DNA from: Sphagnum compactum
Taxonomy: Eukaryota; Bryophyta; Sphagnopsida; Sphagnales
Assembly: GCA_965153455.1 (NCBI GenBank)
Contig: OZ234496.1
Span: 12,764,304-12,828,303 of the forward strand
DNA: 64,000 nt
Reading direction: 5' to 3'
The translations under genes were made by a program, and so were the position numbers. Of this stretch, positions 1-11,410 are shown in pieces. Each line of letters opens with the position of its first letter. The stretch's first letter is position 1. Below the pieces are notes generated by a model. It was not told the origin of the DNA, ran no database searches, and worked only from the letters and a program-made list of their open reading frames with translations.

Positions 1-1610
1 TGTAAACACTGATGGTGAACAATTCTTTTGCTATTGACATGGACCATTTAAAGTTACTTTGAAGCACCTACACTTCATAGTTGGGAGCAAGCATCACCAT
101 GTACTACTCTGCAATGCTGGCCTGTTTGTCTGTCACCAACAGATTTTCTCAACTGCCAACTACCCTGAACAAGTGTAGATCACTCACTATTGAGCAGGTT
201 CAGGTCTAGGTTGTAGGCTAGGTTTTGGAGTATCTGAACCAAAGGTTCAAATTTTTTTGTTGAAACTGAATTTGAATATGGATTGTGAAATCACCTCTTT
301 GCTGAAACTGAAACTGAAACCTGGACTAAGCGAGCTGCTGTCCCTTTTAAATTTGGGTACATGTTCTTGATTTTGAGTACACCAGGTTTAGTGTACAGTG
401 GTGGTTTTTATTAGTTTTCTTTTATGGTTGTAAGCAAGCTCACAGTGTCATGAATTGCCAAATTCACCAAATTCAATTACATAAAATTTAAGGGGGTGAT
501 CATAAAAAATATAAATAAATAAGAGGCATCTAACTAAGCCCTGAATTTATTCTGGCAGAGAGATGGCATTCCTGTTTCTGCTGACAACCCCTTTCAATCT
601 CCAGAGTGTCTTCTCACCCAACTTCTAGAGGTGGAGTTGTTGGACATAATGAGAGTCTGTTGCTAAAGAATCTTCTCCACTAGTTAGCCCCAGCTGCAAC
701 TGTCCTGGGAGATTGGTGTGATTGCCTGCAAACATAGGGGTTTGGACTCTCAGGATATGGGCCAGGTGCCTGTTTGCACATTCAGACAAGTTTATTGTGG
801 GTGCAGATCAGACTAAACTTATCGATCCGGATAGCAGCAATTTAGAGTACAAATTACACCCAGACTATATAGGTACTCTGACTCTTATGTCCGGGCCTGA
901 TCTATTTTGGAGCATATCCACCCACACCCCTAGCTGTTTGGACCTGTATCAATGTTCACCACAATCAACATAAAGTGTCAATCTTTTTTCCCAATCCCCA
1001 ACTCTAAACATGGAAAAATTGAAGAGCACAAAGTGACAGACCAGCTGGGCCTAACATTATGGTCAGCCAATCAAAAGTAGCCATTTTCTTGTATTGGCCT
1101 TTAAGGAGAGCATTGAATCTACTACATGTGTACGGATTCATTTCAAATTTCACACGATTTGGAAGCTATACTTCATGCAAAATACTCTATACAAACCTTT
1201 TTTTATTGCAGTTAATGGAGATGCTCTAACTAGGTTAAAACAATCTATGCAAAGATGTATAGAATCACATTCTATAACATAACTGTGCTCTCCATGGACT
1301 TAAAAATGTTAGGATCATGTATAGCAAGGGCAGACAGTGTGAGCTGTAGATTTAAATGGGTGGGTGGGATATGGATCTAGGTTTCAATTTGCTAAAATGG
1401 TGGATTGTGTTAAATGTACATAAGACAATAAAGTTATCTGTATAGTCACCCTCTCTTTCACCCCCCTATTCTCTCTGCTTTCACTCCCTATCCCCCTTGA
1501 GTGGTATATGCAAAGTAAGGAAATTTTATGAAATCTCGGTATGAAATGCTGAAACTCAGCATTTAATGCACAAGGTTCGAGAGTAATTATAGTAGTTGTA
1601 CAGGTAGGAG
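1..1610. other. intergenic, no gene seen
   Basis: This stretch is AT-rich with only short chance open frames (83 and 62 codons at 722-973 and 1094-1282). They have no recognisable domain and no splice-supported continuation. I see no RNA gene or clear element end. Confidence 0.6.
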
Positions 1611-1690
1611 CAGTGAAAATATATGTAGCAGCAGTGAAGACGCTCAGGGAAAAGGAAAGAGGGGATGAAACTCAGTTTACCACCAAAATT
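1611..1690 (+). repeat. 80-bp dispersed direct repeat, copy 1
   Basis: It begins CAGTGAAAATATATGTAGCA and ends in CAGTTTACCACCAAAAT. A near-identical 80-bp copy in the same orientation lies at 17476-17555, about 15.9 kb away. No coding potential. It is probably a fragment of a dispersed repeat family. Confidence 0.8.
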
Positions 1691-4130
1691 GGTGGAAGAA
1701 CTAGTTTGGGTTTCAATTATTTCGTCTTGTAAAATTTCAGTTAAGCATTTGATGCCCTATCATGCCGAAACTGGCCGTTCTCGCCCCCTAATCGCCTGAC
1801 TTTATGGTTAACTTTAATAGTGGCAAATATATTTCAACATCATCTTGGGAACTATTGTATACAGTAGAGTGAATATACTATGATTGTAATATTTGGAATC
1901 TCATCAAATTTGCTACAATGTTATTGCAAGAACTTTCAAAATCATTATTTGTAAAGTGATTACAGGAGCTTCACTGCCAGCAATATAATGATTTGTAAAT
2001 TATTATGTGAAATCACTTCAAGTTTTAAATAGTGTGAAACTGAGTTTGGATCTGTACATATGCAGATTATACAATCCGATCCACAAGAGTCAGTGCAAAA
2101 AAATGCTGATTTTATAGGTCAGTCATATTGAATAGCCCATGTGATAGCATTTTACTGTTCTACCTCAATTTGTAGGATTTCATGTTTATGGATGGGGTTA
2201 GGAAATAACTTGTACATTATTTTAGATGTGTGGGAGATGGTATTGAATTCAATTACACAGAATTGAAGAACCAAGGAACCTAGGTATAAATGTTTTTAGA
2301 ACACCAACCAGCATGGAAAAATTATGTGGGCACATGTCCATGTTGCATGAACGTGATGAAAAGTTTAGTTTTTGTCACTCTTGGGAATTCCACTGGCTGC
2401 TTCTAGTCTGCATGAAGTACTTATATATCTACTACCAACAGCAGATCCAATGAACCAATCACCCATTTTGTGCTTTTCATAAAAACTTAAAAAAACATCT
2501 GACCACACAATCAACACCTTATCTAGACACTGAAGCTTGGGGGCATGTGGGGGGGAGGGGGAGGAGATATCTTTTGTGCTACACAACACAAAAGTGGTGG
2601 TCTTGAAATTAGTATTTCAAGAGGATTATTAGTCTTTCAGATGAGAGGGGGTGATTCTAGAAAAGCCTTCTGCATCAATTCCAAGGAAATAAAATAGACA
2701 TAGATCTCTGCTTTTGGTTCTCTCGCTCTCCCCTCCCTCCTTCCCAATTCTTCAAGGATTCGGTCCACTTGAGTCCGTGGGACATATCTCAAATGGACAG
2801 AATCCATTAAACAATTTGTGCATGTGGGGATTAAAGCACCCACAGATCACTTGACCCAAGTACTCCCCAAACGTGGATTTCCTTTGGCCACTTTGTTGAT
2901 ACTTATCCAGGCTCTTGGAAGAAACCCCAAGCAAGGAGAGGGAGATAAAACCCCTTTTACTGATCACAATTCAAAAAAGTACATGAGAGGAGAGAGGTTC
3001 CATCTAATGAAACTCAAATGACCCCAGATATCTCCCCCCTACCCAGGCTCATAGATGGGGTATTGTCTCGTTCCGTCAGGCCGCTCTGATCATAGTTGCA
3101 CAGAGTATGCTGTGATCAGAGCAGCTTAATGGAAAGCCATTGAAATGGAGCCTTATTCTTGGATGGACATGCACATTGCATTGGAAATGTGTAAGTAATA
3201 AATGTTAGGGGCACCAATAACATTTAATAGGTAGGGATGTTTTTAGAGAAATTAAAGGAACACATGTTCCCATTTTCAAAATGACATATGTCACCTTCTA
3301 GTGGTTCACAGCAGCATCTTTATTTTGTGTGAAATTTAGTCCAAATGCTCATAAAAACCAGTCCTGCCAACTATAATGAGAGAATTTTAAAAAAAAGTGA
3401 GGTCATTTGCTAGATTTATCTAAGCCATTGATGGGCAATCATCACTAATGCTCCACTGGAGAGTTCTTGGTATCAAATGAACCATAGATGGCTCAAGATG
3501 GAGAGCTCAAATCATCATGCTAAAAACTTAGGGTTTCGTAGTGCAGTGCCTTCCTGCCTTCTCAATTCGCACCAATGTCCCATTGCTCCTAATAGAGTTT
3601 GCTTCATGTATTCATAAATTGTAATTTGTTGTCGTCACCTCTGTTGCTTTGATTTTTGTAGAGTTCGCCAATATTTTCATGGCATGTTTAAGGTGTTGTG
3701 CTGCTCAATGTTTTTTAGCTCATTAGGATCAAAATTTTGTCCTTTAATAGATTGAGTTGGAGTAATGGAGTTGCATGATAGCCATCATGCAATGCCAATT
3801 CTAAACCAATGAGCTTGGAGCGTTGAAGTTTGAAAGTTTGGAGTCTAGACTTGCAATAGTGATGTTGAAACTTGAAGGTTGAACGGTGTGAGCATTGCAA
3901 CTTGCTATATAACTATTGACTTCAAACAATATATGTTGAAATGATTTTCAAAAAACAAATGTTGTGCATTGGCTTTGTGTTTGAATGGTGCTAGTTGTTG
4001 AACCTTCAAAGTTCAATGCTTCAAGGTTTTAACTTCCAAGACTCAAGTTCCTACCTAGGTTTGTGATTTCGTTATGTTGTGTTTGGGATGACAAGTCATT
4101 ATCATGCTTTGAGTGTGTGTGTTAGGGTTA
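1691..4130. other. intergenic, no gene seen
   Basis: Mostly AT-rich sequence with a few short ORFs on both strands (up to 74 codons) that overlap each other and resemble no family I know. It contains one small hairpin at 3083-3122, listed separately. Confidence 0.55.
3083..3122. repeat. short inverted repeat (hairpin)
   Basis: The arms GCTCTGATCATA and TGTGATCAGAGC are complementary at 11 of 12 positions around a 16-nt loop. It could be a relic of a transposon end or a chance hairpin. No neighbouring gene gives it a role. Confidence 0.5.
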
Positions 4131-4136
4131 ATCAAC

Positions 4137-4715
4137 CAATGTACAAGGATGTTTTCTTGGCATCCATTGCACAAGTGAACCCCAATGTTCTATAGCTACT
4201 AACATGTTTGTGACAAGATTGGATAGGCATTTTGTGGATTCTAAATTGATGAATGCCTTTAGCATTATGCATCCACAAATTTGGATGCAACTTGATGTTA
4301 ATTCTTCTTTCTCCTTACATATTAATTTCATCAAAAGACATTATTGGGAATTGAAGGTTGTGAAACCTTTGAATGTTAATTTTTTAGACATGCAACAATC
4401 CATGTTTTAGTTCAAAGCATCAAAGGCCATGGATGAGCCTTTTGATATTAATCTAATGATAAAGTTGTGAGTGACAATTAACAACAATGGCTTGTTGACT
4501 TAATGACTATGTGAGTAAATGAAATTGGCTAAGATAATCATTGTTTTAGTACTTGGATGATTTGTGCAAGATAAACACACTTTTCCATTTTTGTTTTCAT
4601 GAAGAACAAATTGCGCGATCGGTTGAAGTAGCATTTGGACACAATAGTCCACATGTTTGCATAGGGATTCTTTATCAAAGAGAATTTCCCTTATTAGGAG
4701 GTCATTGGAAGTTGG
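4137..4715 (+). pseudogene. decayed hAT-type transposase (C-terminal half)
   Basis: Conceptual translation across several frames matches the C-terminal region of plant hAT / zinc-finger-862-like transposases. A first block at 4204-4410 contains MNAFSIMHPQIWMQ and LDMQQSMF. It is followed by ASKAMDEPFDIN, NNNGLL, the dimerisation-domain core FMKNKLRDRL (about 4590-4620) and HLDTIVHMFA with ENFPY (about 4627-4700). In-frame stops and at least two frameshifts break the frame, so it cannot make a protein. I see no N-terminal zinc finger or catalytic part in the window and no clear terminal inverted repeats. A second, independent remnant of the same superfamily lies at about 40590-41180. Confidence 0.8.
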
Positions 4716-6469
4716 AAACATCACAAAATATGGATTGGTTTTGCCACTTAGGACCTTGTGTTCATTGGACTTTTGTGCCCAAGCATGATGCTTATGTTTA
4801 TTTCATTATGAACTTTTCTAACATTTGGTGTGGTGGGTGAGACTTTGAGTTTCATTGGGCAAAGTTTAACATGAGACTAGAGTTCAACTCCCCCTCAAAA
4901 TACTAGTGCTTCAACTTCCAACTTCCTTGGGTATGCAATTTGAATGCTCCTTTATGTGTTTCACTTGCATTAAATTATTGTTTTTCTTATGAGCAATGTA
5001 ACCATATTTCTTGCATTGGTTTTATTTTGTGGTTGCCAATTGGACTTAATTTCAAAAAATGATAATCACCACTTGAACTTAATTTTTAAGTCAGGTATGC
5101 AAAAAATCGAATCAACAAGTACTGTAGAAGTCACCTATTCCTATGCCAGAAACACAATAGAAGCCCCTTAGGCACACAAGAAGACAAAATAGTTCCCATT
5201 TCCGCACATTTTTAAATTCATAAAAAAATTCCTGGTTTGCAGTTTGAATCACACCTCACACAACTCTGCATTTGGTCAATGCTTGACTTGTAGCGCAGTA
5301 ATTAATTGTGAGCACAGCTAGATGGATCAAATGTAATTGGAAAGGTACGTTCGGTGGAGAATTTGCAATCAGAGTGGCCTATCGGAAAGACTCAGTTTAG
5401 GAAAAAAAAAGAGGTGATGAACACAGTTAAAAACAGAAATTTTAATTCACCAATGCAATGATGATGATGATTTGGGGAAGTTTCTGTAGTTTCAGATTTT
5501 TTTGGTTGATGGGCCAATCAAAGTGACTTATTGCAAATAAAATAAAATATATAGTTTGAACTTTGACTAGGTACCAATTAGTAGGATGATCAATAGGTGG
5601 CCTCAATAGTAGTTGGGAAGGTCCAGCATGCTGCAGAATAGTAAGTAGAGAGTGATGCTCTTCTAGTTTGTCAGTCAGTAGGGTTTGTTAATTGGTACCA
5701 AATTAACTCTGGTTCTATGACAGTCAAAACTGGACTCATTGTTAGGGGGGGGGGTTGGGAGTAAGGACTTTGCCAAGCTTCACACCTATTTTGGCCAGGG
5801 TATATACAGAAGAACCCCCACACTGGTACCCGGGTAAAAACCAGGGGTGGGGCGGGTCTTTTGATTTCTCTAATAATTGCCGCTTTCCAGGTATTTGAAT
5901 AAAATCAAAATAAAAAAACTGGTCAGTTTTTGGGTATTTCAAGAAAATTAAAAAAAAATCAAAGAACTACTGGGTCCGGGTAATTGAAAAACAAAATCAA
6001 TAATCGGGTATTTGAATTTTTTTTTTTGATAACTGTGATTTAAATCTACTTTGACACCTGGCCTGATACCTGGTGGGGGGTTTGGGGCAATTTCTAATAC
6101 CCACCCCCACCTATGGTGTTTATACCCCCAAAATTCATTTTAAATTGCTTTCAAAACATAATAAATATCCCATGCTTAGAAGAAATCAGGGTCTCCGAAT
6201 CCAACATTTTCGCGGGCTTGATATGATCACAAAGAGGCCCTACTCAAAGACCTTACTTGGATAAAGTACAGGGGTTCTAAAGGGTAGAATTGGGTTTGGG
6301 TCCATAAAAAAGTATAGTGCTCCTAAAAGGCCTATAAACACCAGAAAAATGACTGCTTTTGATTCACCAACTATGTATTAAGATTGGAACAGGTGATGGC
6401 ATTTAAATTGAGAGTGTCCAAATTTGCATGTTTATGGGTGGGGATGGGGGCAAATAATTAACACTCTAT
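4716..6469. other. intergenic, no gene seen
   Basis: AT-rich sequence with homopolymer runs, including a G run near 5745-5754. No ORF here belongs to a family I recognise. Confidence 0.55.
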
Positions 6470-6689
6470 AGGTGCATTCACACTTGGTGTTAAGGACCCT
6501 AATATTAAGTCCCCCTAACACCAAGCTAATCAATCATTTAGGACCTAAACCTATTTACCACGAAGATTTTATGTTATGTTAACATTCACTTAATATTAAA
6601 CAATTCACCCAATTAACGTTGCATGCCACCTAAGATGCCACCTAGATTTTCACTTACACACTGACTTAACATTAGGTGTGAATGCACCT
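6470..6689. mobile_element. MITE-like element with terminal inverted repeats
   Basis: The left end AGGTGCATTCACACTTGGTG and the right end (read on the minus strand) AGGTGCATTCACACCTAATG are identical over the outer 14 bases. Both continue into GTTAA. The 220-bp interior has no ORF. Size, TIRs and lack of coding capacity fit a miniature inverted-repeat transposable element. The flanks (CTCTAT on the left, TATGTG on the right) allow a 3-bp target duplication TAT at most, so I cannot assign a superfamily. Confidence 0.75.
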
Positions 6690-8429
6690 TATGTGTGATA
6701 GAAGAAGTCCAAATATGGTACTAATGGGGTGCAGATGCTTCTTACACAAACATTTGACAAAATTGGAATGCAGATCTAAATTTCACCCAAGCCAAGCCTG
6801 CCACTTGACTTGACTCTGCAGTTCAAATCTGAATTTTATGGTTGAAAGAGTTACTTACAACAATTGTCATGGAGTTGTGAGTATGCAAAGAAATAATAAG
6901 TCTGGTATCATCTATCTGAGCTAGATTCCTGACAAATTAACACTCACAATCTAAGTTCTTCTCTACTCTGTTGTAAACACTGAAACAAATTTGTTGGAGC
7001 ATCACAGAATTTCTAATATAATTTTTTTATTAAAAAAGCATTGAAGTTTCTCAGAGCTACATTGACAGACCTACATTATTAACATGTAAACTGACAGATT
7101 CTGCCTGAGAGAAGCCTGTATGACAAAGTTATGGAATTTGTTTTAAAGAATTGGGTGGATGAATGGATGGATAGATAGATTGGTGGATGAAAGGATTGAG
7201 TGATTGGGAAGCCACTTTCCAATGGGATTCTCTCAAGGTGGGATTGAATTGACAATCACAAGTGCCAGTTTATGCAAAAGGGGGGTGGGGGGGGGGGAGT
7301 CCATGTGATCATCTGGGCCTGCAGCTTCTCAGACACAAGAACTTCTTCTGCCTTGCACCTGGTGCCAATGGAAACTTGATACCCTTTGTTCATTCCCCAA
7401 CTTCCAACTTCCAACAACCCAATTCATCGGTATGAGTGTGATGCCGAGTGTGATTTTCTGTCCACCTGCCTTTGATGTGAGTCTGCTTGCCAGCCATTGG
7501 GGGATTATTTTATTTTATTTTGCAATTTCTCTACATAACGAATCAATGGCTAGTGTTTCTTACCATTCAACCATAAAAGTACCTATCCGCTAGTGTGTCA
7601 AATAGAGAGAAACAAAATTTATATACATTACATGCATCCGATCTACATACCTAGCTTCTTGCTTTATTAATTGAAAATTATAAAAACTTGATGGATGTTA
7701 TTTTTCATAGTCACTCATAAATCTTATATATTGGAAGGATTTTTTTCTAATTTGCCCAAATGATTAACTTGATCAAACTATCACTTACTTATTTGTATGA
7801 GGCCTACATACTCTCACCCCCCTTACAAACCTACTTAGATATGAAAATGCATATGCAATTTTTCCACGTTTCAAAACTTGTGCTTTACACTGCTACACAC
7901 TATCAACAACGATGATTAACTAATGAATTAATGAAAGAAAATGAATTGATTTCGATGTGGAAATTTCAGTTCCATTTTGAATGAAAATATAAAATGGCAT
8001 CACATGCAAATTGAATTGAATTGAAATTAAACTAAATTGAATTCAGAAATATTCAATTCCTTAATTTCAATTCCAATTTAATTGAAGAAAAATGCAATGC
8101 AAATTGGTGAAAAAAATGTTGAAAATTTACTTGTGGGTATGGTGTTAAAAAATGTTTTAAAAAAGAAAACATAGATTTGAAAAGACCCGATTCCACACAT
8201 CTTTACTTGGAATGCACACCTCTTTACCTGGGAATGCACTAAATAAATTCCAATTTGGAGGAGTTTAAATAACAACTAAACCTTACAACTTATGGAACCT
8301 AAAGGTGTCCTATATAAACTAGGTTCGATGTTTGATCGTCATTGGAACTAAAAAAGCATAATGACTGTTCTCTAGATTTATCTGAAATCTATGACTTTAT
8401 TATTATTGGTTATCCATTAAAATAACTAT
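6690..8429. other. intergenic, no gene seen
   Basis: AT-rich, with a G-rich run near 7281-7298 and a self-complementary AATTGAATT-rich patch around 8015-8085. No supported gene. Confidence 0.5.
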
Positions 8430-8965
8430 CTCTTTCAAGCCTAGCAACTTCACTCCTTTCCTTGGCCCACCTATGTGGACATAAAAAAACACATTTCAAC
8501 ACGCCTTTCATGTCCATGTTATTTAATAAAATAAAGTTTAAAATTAACATAAATAATGATGAACTATTGAAAATCCTATGGGGCACATACAAGGAAAATA
8601 AAAAGAAACAGAAGGATTTTGCTTGGTTTTGGTTTAAAGATTTTTCAAGGACACTTAGTGTGAAGTTTGGGATTTACATGTGTTAAACGATCATTTTGAA
8701 CATGTATTAGATAATTGTTCAACCTAATTTTTATCATCCTATTATTTTTAAATTTTTAATATATACAAATTAAAGTCATTTTATATTAATTATAATTCAT
8801 TATTTCAAATTATTACATATCTTATATTATAATTAAATCAATTATTTGAATTAAATGTACCTCATTTTTAACTAATTAATTTATATTTTTAGCACACAAC
8901 CAATATATTGCACTTTATATTTTACTCACATATTTTCTATTTTTTTTTACTAGTGTCCTCACCCC
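8430..8965 (+). repeat. dispersed AT-rich repeat, copy 1
   Basis: The stretch from about 8640 to 8965 is collinear with 29665-30010 in the same orientation. Shared landmarks include TTAGTGTRAAGTTTGGGAT, CAAATTATTACATATCTTAT, CCAATATATTGCAC and the final C-rich tract. The preceding part (8440-8630) resembles 31046-31190. Together they suggest a dispersed non-coding element whose parts are shuffled in the second locus. Confidence 0.7.
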
Positions 8966-11213
8966 CCACCCAAAGATTACACTCAAAATACACTTGTTTT
9001 TTAATTTTATGAAATTTCATTTTGAAAAATCATAAATCATAGGTATAAATAATATTTGAATATTCTTTTAAAAATATGAATTATATTTAATCTTATAATT
9101 TTTGAATTGACACTATATAACCTTGAATTGATCCAAAGCTTTTCCCTAAGCCACATTGTGGTAGATTGAGAAATGTGAGGAATAAATATCATGATTACTG
9201 ATGTAACACTTGCTCATAGAAATGGTTGTGATATTTGAAGTTTGATACAAGCCAATACCAATAATGATTTGATATTTCATGATGACACTTTACCTTCATT
9301 GAAATGGCAGGTCAAATTGAATATTTTGTTTGGTTCTAGGAGCAAGAAAAAGTTGGAAAAAATAATAAAAAATTGAGGAAAAAACAAAAAACTTCTTGAC
9401 TTTCAATCTTGGTTTTCAGAATGTGCTTAGCACATTTCAACACTAAAAATCATCAACACAAACAACAGCCATTCACCAACAAGCTTATCATGTACGAGCT
9501 TTGGCTTTGGCCCAACATTGATAGGAAGTAATAATGAATAACCCATTGATGTGGGTAAATTACATTCATTTTTGGGTCTTTCAAAGAATTTTCTTTTCTT
9601 TTTATCCGAATATGTTTAAATTGGTTTCCTCCTTAATTGATGATATAATTATGAAGGTGCATTTGAAGGGGTTAAATAGGACCTAGTCTTCATGTTACAA
9701 TGTGAAGACTTGACGTGGTTTGTGATACATCCAGTTTTGGATGGTTCTTAGGTTCTAGCAAGGACCTCTGGTTTTGGTTCCTAAAAGTTTGAAGGAACCA
9801 GTTTCAGTTGATTCTGCTTTTTTTTCCCCCGAGAAATGGGACTCAACTTTGGTTTTAGTTCTTTTAAATTAGGTATGATTTCAGTTTCAGTTTAATTTTT
9901 TTAAAATAAGGTCGGTTTTGATTCTTGGTTCCATAACTTATGGTTTCAAGTAACCTTTGGGTTTGGTTCCAAGATTCAAAACACCAAAATTCATAATGAG
10001 AAAATTTGAACTTTTATTTCAATAATAATAATAATAATAATAAAGGTTTGACAATGTCAACTTAATACAAAGTAGCCTACTTGTAATTTCTAAACTACAC
10101 TAATAAGTTTCTTAAGATGAGAACCATTTTTTTCATTGTTGTGTGGTTTTGTGTTTGTGCGCTATTTGTTGACGCATTTGTAACCTTTGTTTTGGGAGGT
10201 GGTTAGGGTTGCTAGGTTGGATTTCAAGTGGACTCCAACACAAAGAAGGCCACAAGGGGAAAAGGATAGAGGTGAAGATGTAGATCCAAAGGATAGGATT
10301 CCTCTTGCACTGAGAACACAAAAACATAGTACGAATGAACTTTCACAATTTGAGGAGTAGCTAACCCCAAATGGAATTGTGAGAAGAGAAGCGAGTAGAT
10401 GGGCCATAGGGTGTGCTTTCCGAGAAACATCAACGAGTACATTGACATCTCTAAAGTGGGAAAAGTGACATGTCCCTTTAAATGAAACCCATGTCTTGGG
10501 CTTGTCTAGTTGGGGCTTGTGTTAGGACCACCATGAGGCGACCCCCTTGGCGGAATGGGTTGCATGATTATGTATTGTCGAGTTGGGATTCACTCCCGAT
10601 GAGATATCCCATTGCAAGGCACAACGATGTGTCAAAGTGGATGAAGGCTTACGAAAGAATGAAAGCATTCCCTTGGAAGTAATCAAAAGTTAAAGTCCAT
10701 GGTTAGGCTGCCAAACAAAACTTAGGGGACTCTATGTGAAGAATCTTTGAATGAATTGGGAAATCCATGATGGACCAAGTCCCTCTTGCTTTGGGTTGAG
10801 GGGAATGGTTTTAGGTAGTGAATTAGTTTGGGATTTGGGTTTCAGGTGAGGCTTAATTTGTATGTGATTTTGTCCATGCAGGAGGTAGTTCAGGCTTGTG
10901 CTAGAAGGTCAAAGAATGTTGGAGCGCACTAAAAAGCATTGAGGGCGAAATTTGAAGTTTCATGCAATGTATGGGTCAATTGAAATGGCTCATCACAAAA
11001 ACAAAAAGTTGAACTTGGGAGGAACCTCTTGAAGAAATAAAAAGTTTAAAACTAGAAATAAGTAGAGAATAAGCAAGACTCCCTACTCCCCACACGCCCG
11101 ACCCTAAACCACATAGAACCAAATTCGGATTCTTTTCAAAATTCTGGTTTTAATTCCAACTTCAATTAGGAATTGGCCTTGCCAATCACAAACTTGCCCT
11201 TACAAGGTTTAGT
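8966..11213. other. intergenic, no gene seen
   Basis: AT-rich, with an (ATA)n tract at about 10020-10042 and a stretch repeating GGTTTTGGTTCC-like words at 9730-9970. Short overlapping minus-strand ORFs near 10130-10450 look like chance frames. Confidence 0.5.
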
Positions 11214-11410
11214 GCTTCTATAGCATTTTAACAATGTGTTCAAAGTTAAATATTCATTAAATGTTAACATTATCATTATATGATATTATAAATGCATTAT
11301 ATCACATTGCGACATTGTGTTACAATGTCATGAATAAATTTATTTAAATAATTTATCAGTATATAATTAATATTTTAACTTTGAACACATTGTTAAAGTG
11401 TTGTAAAAGC
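11214..11410. mobile_element. MITE-like element with long terminal inverted repeats
   Basis: The left arm contains AACAATGTGTTCAAAGTTAA and the right arm is its reverse complement (TTAACTTTGAACACATTGTT). With flanking matches each arm runs to roughly 37-42 bases, from GCTTYTA inwards. The interior is AT-rich and non-coding; total length is 197 bp. No convincing target-site duplication is visible, so the superfamily is unassigned. Confidence 0.7.
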
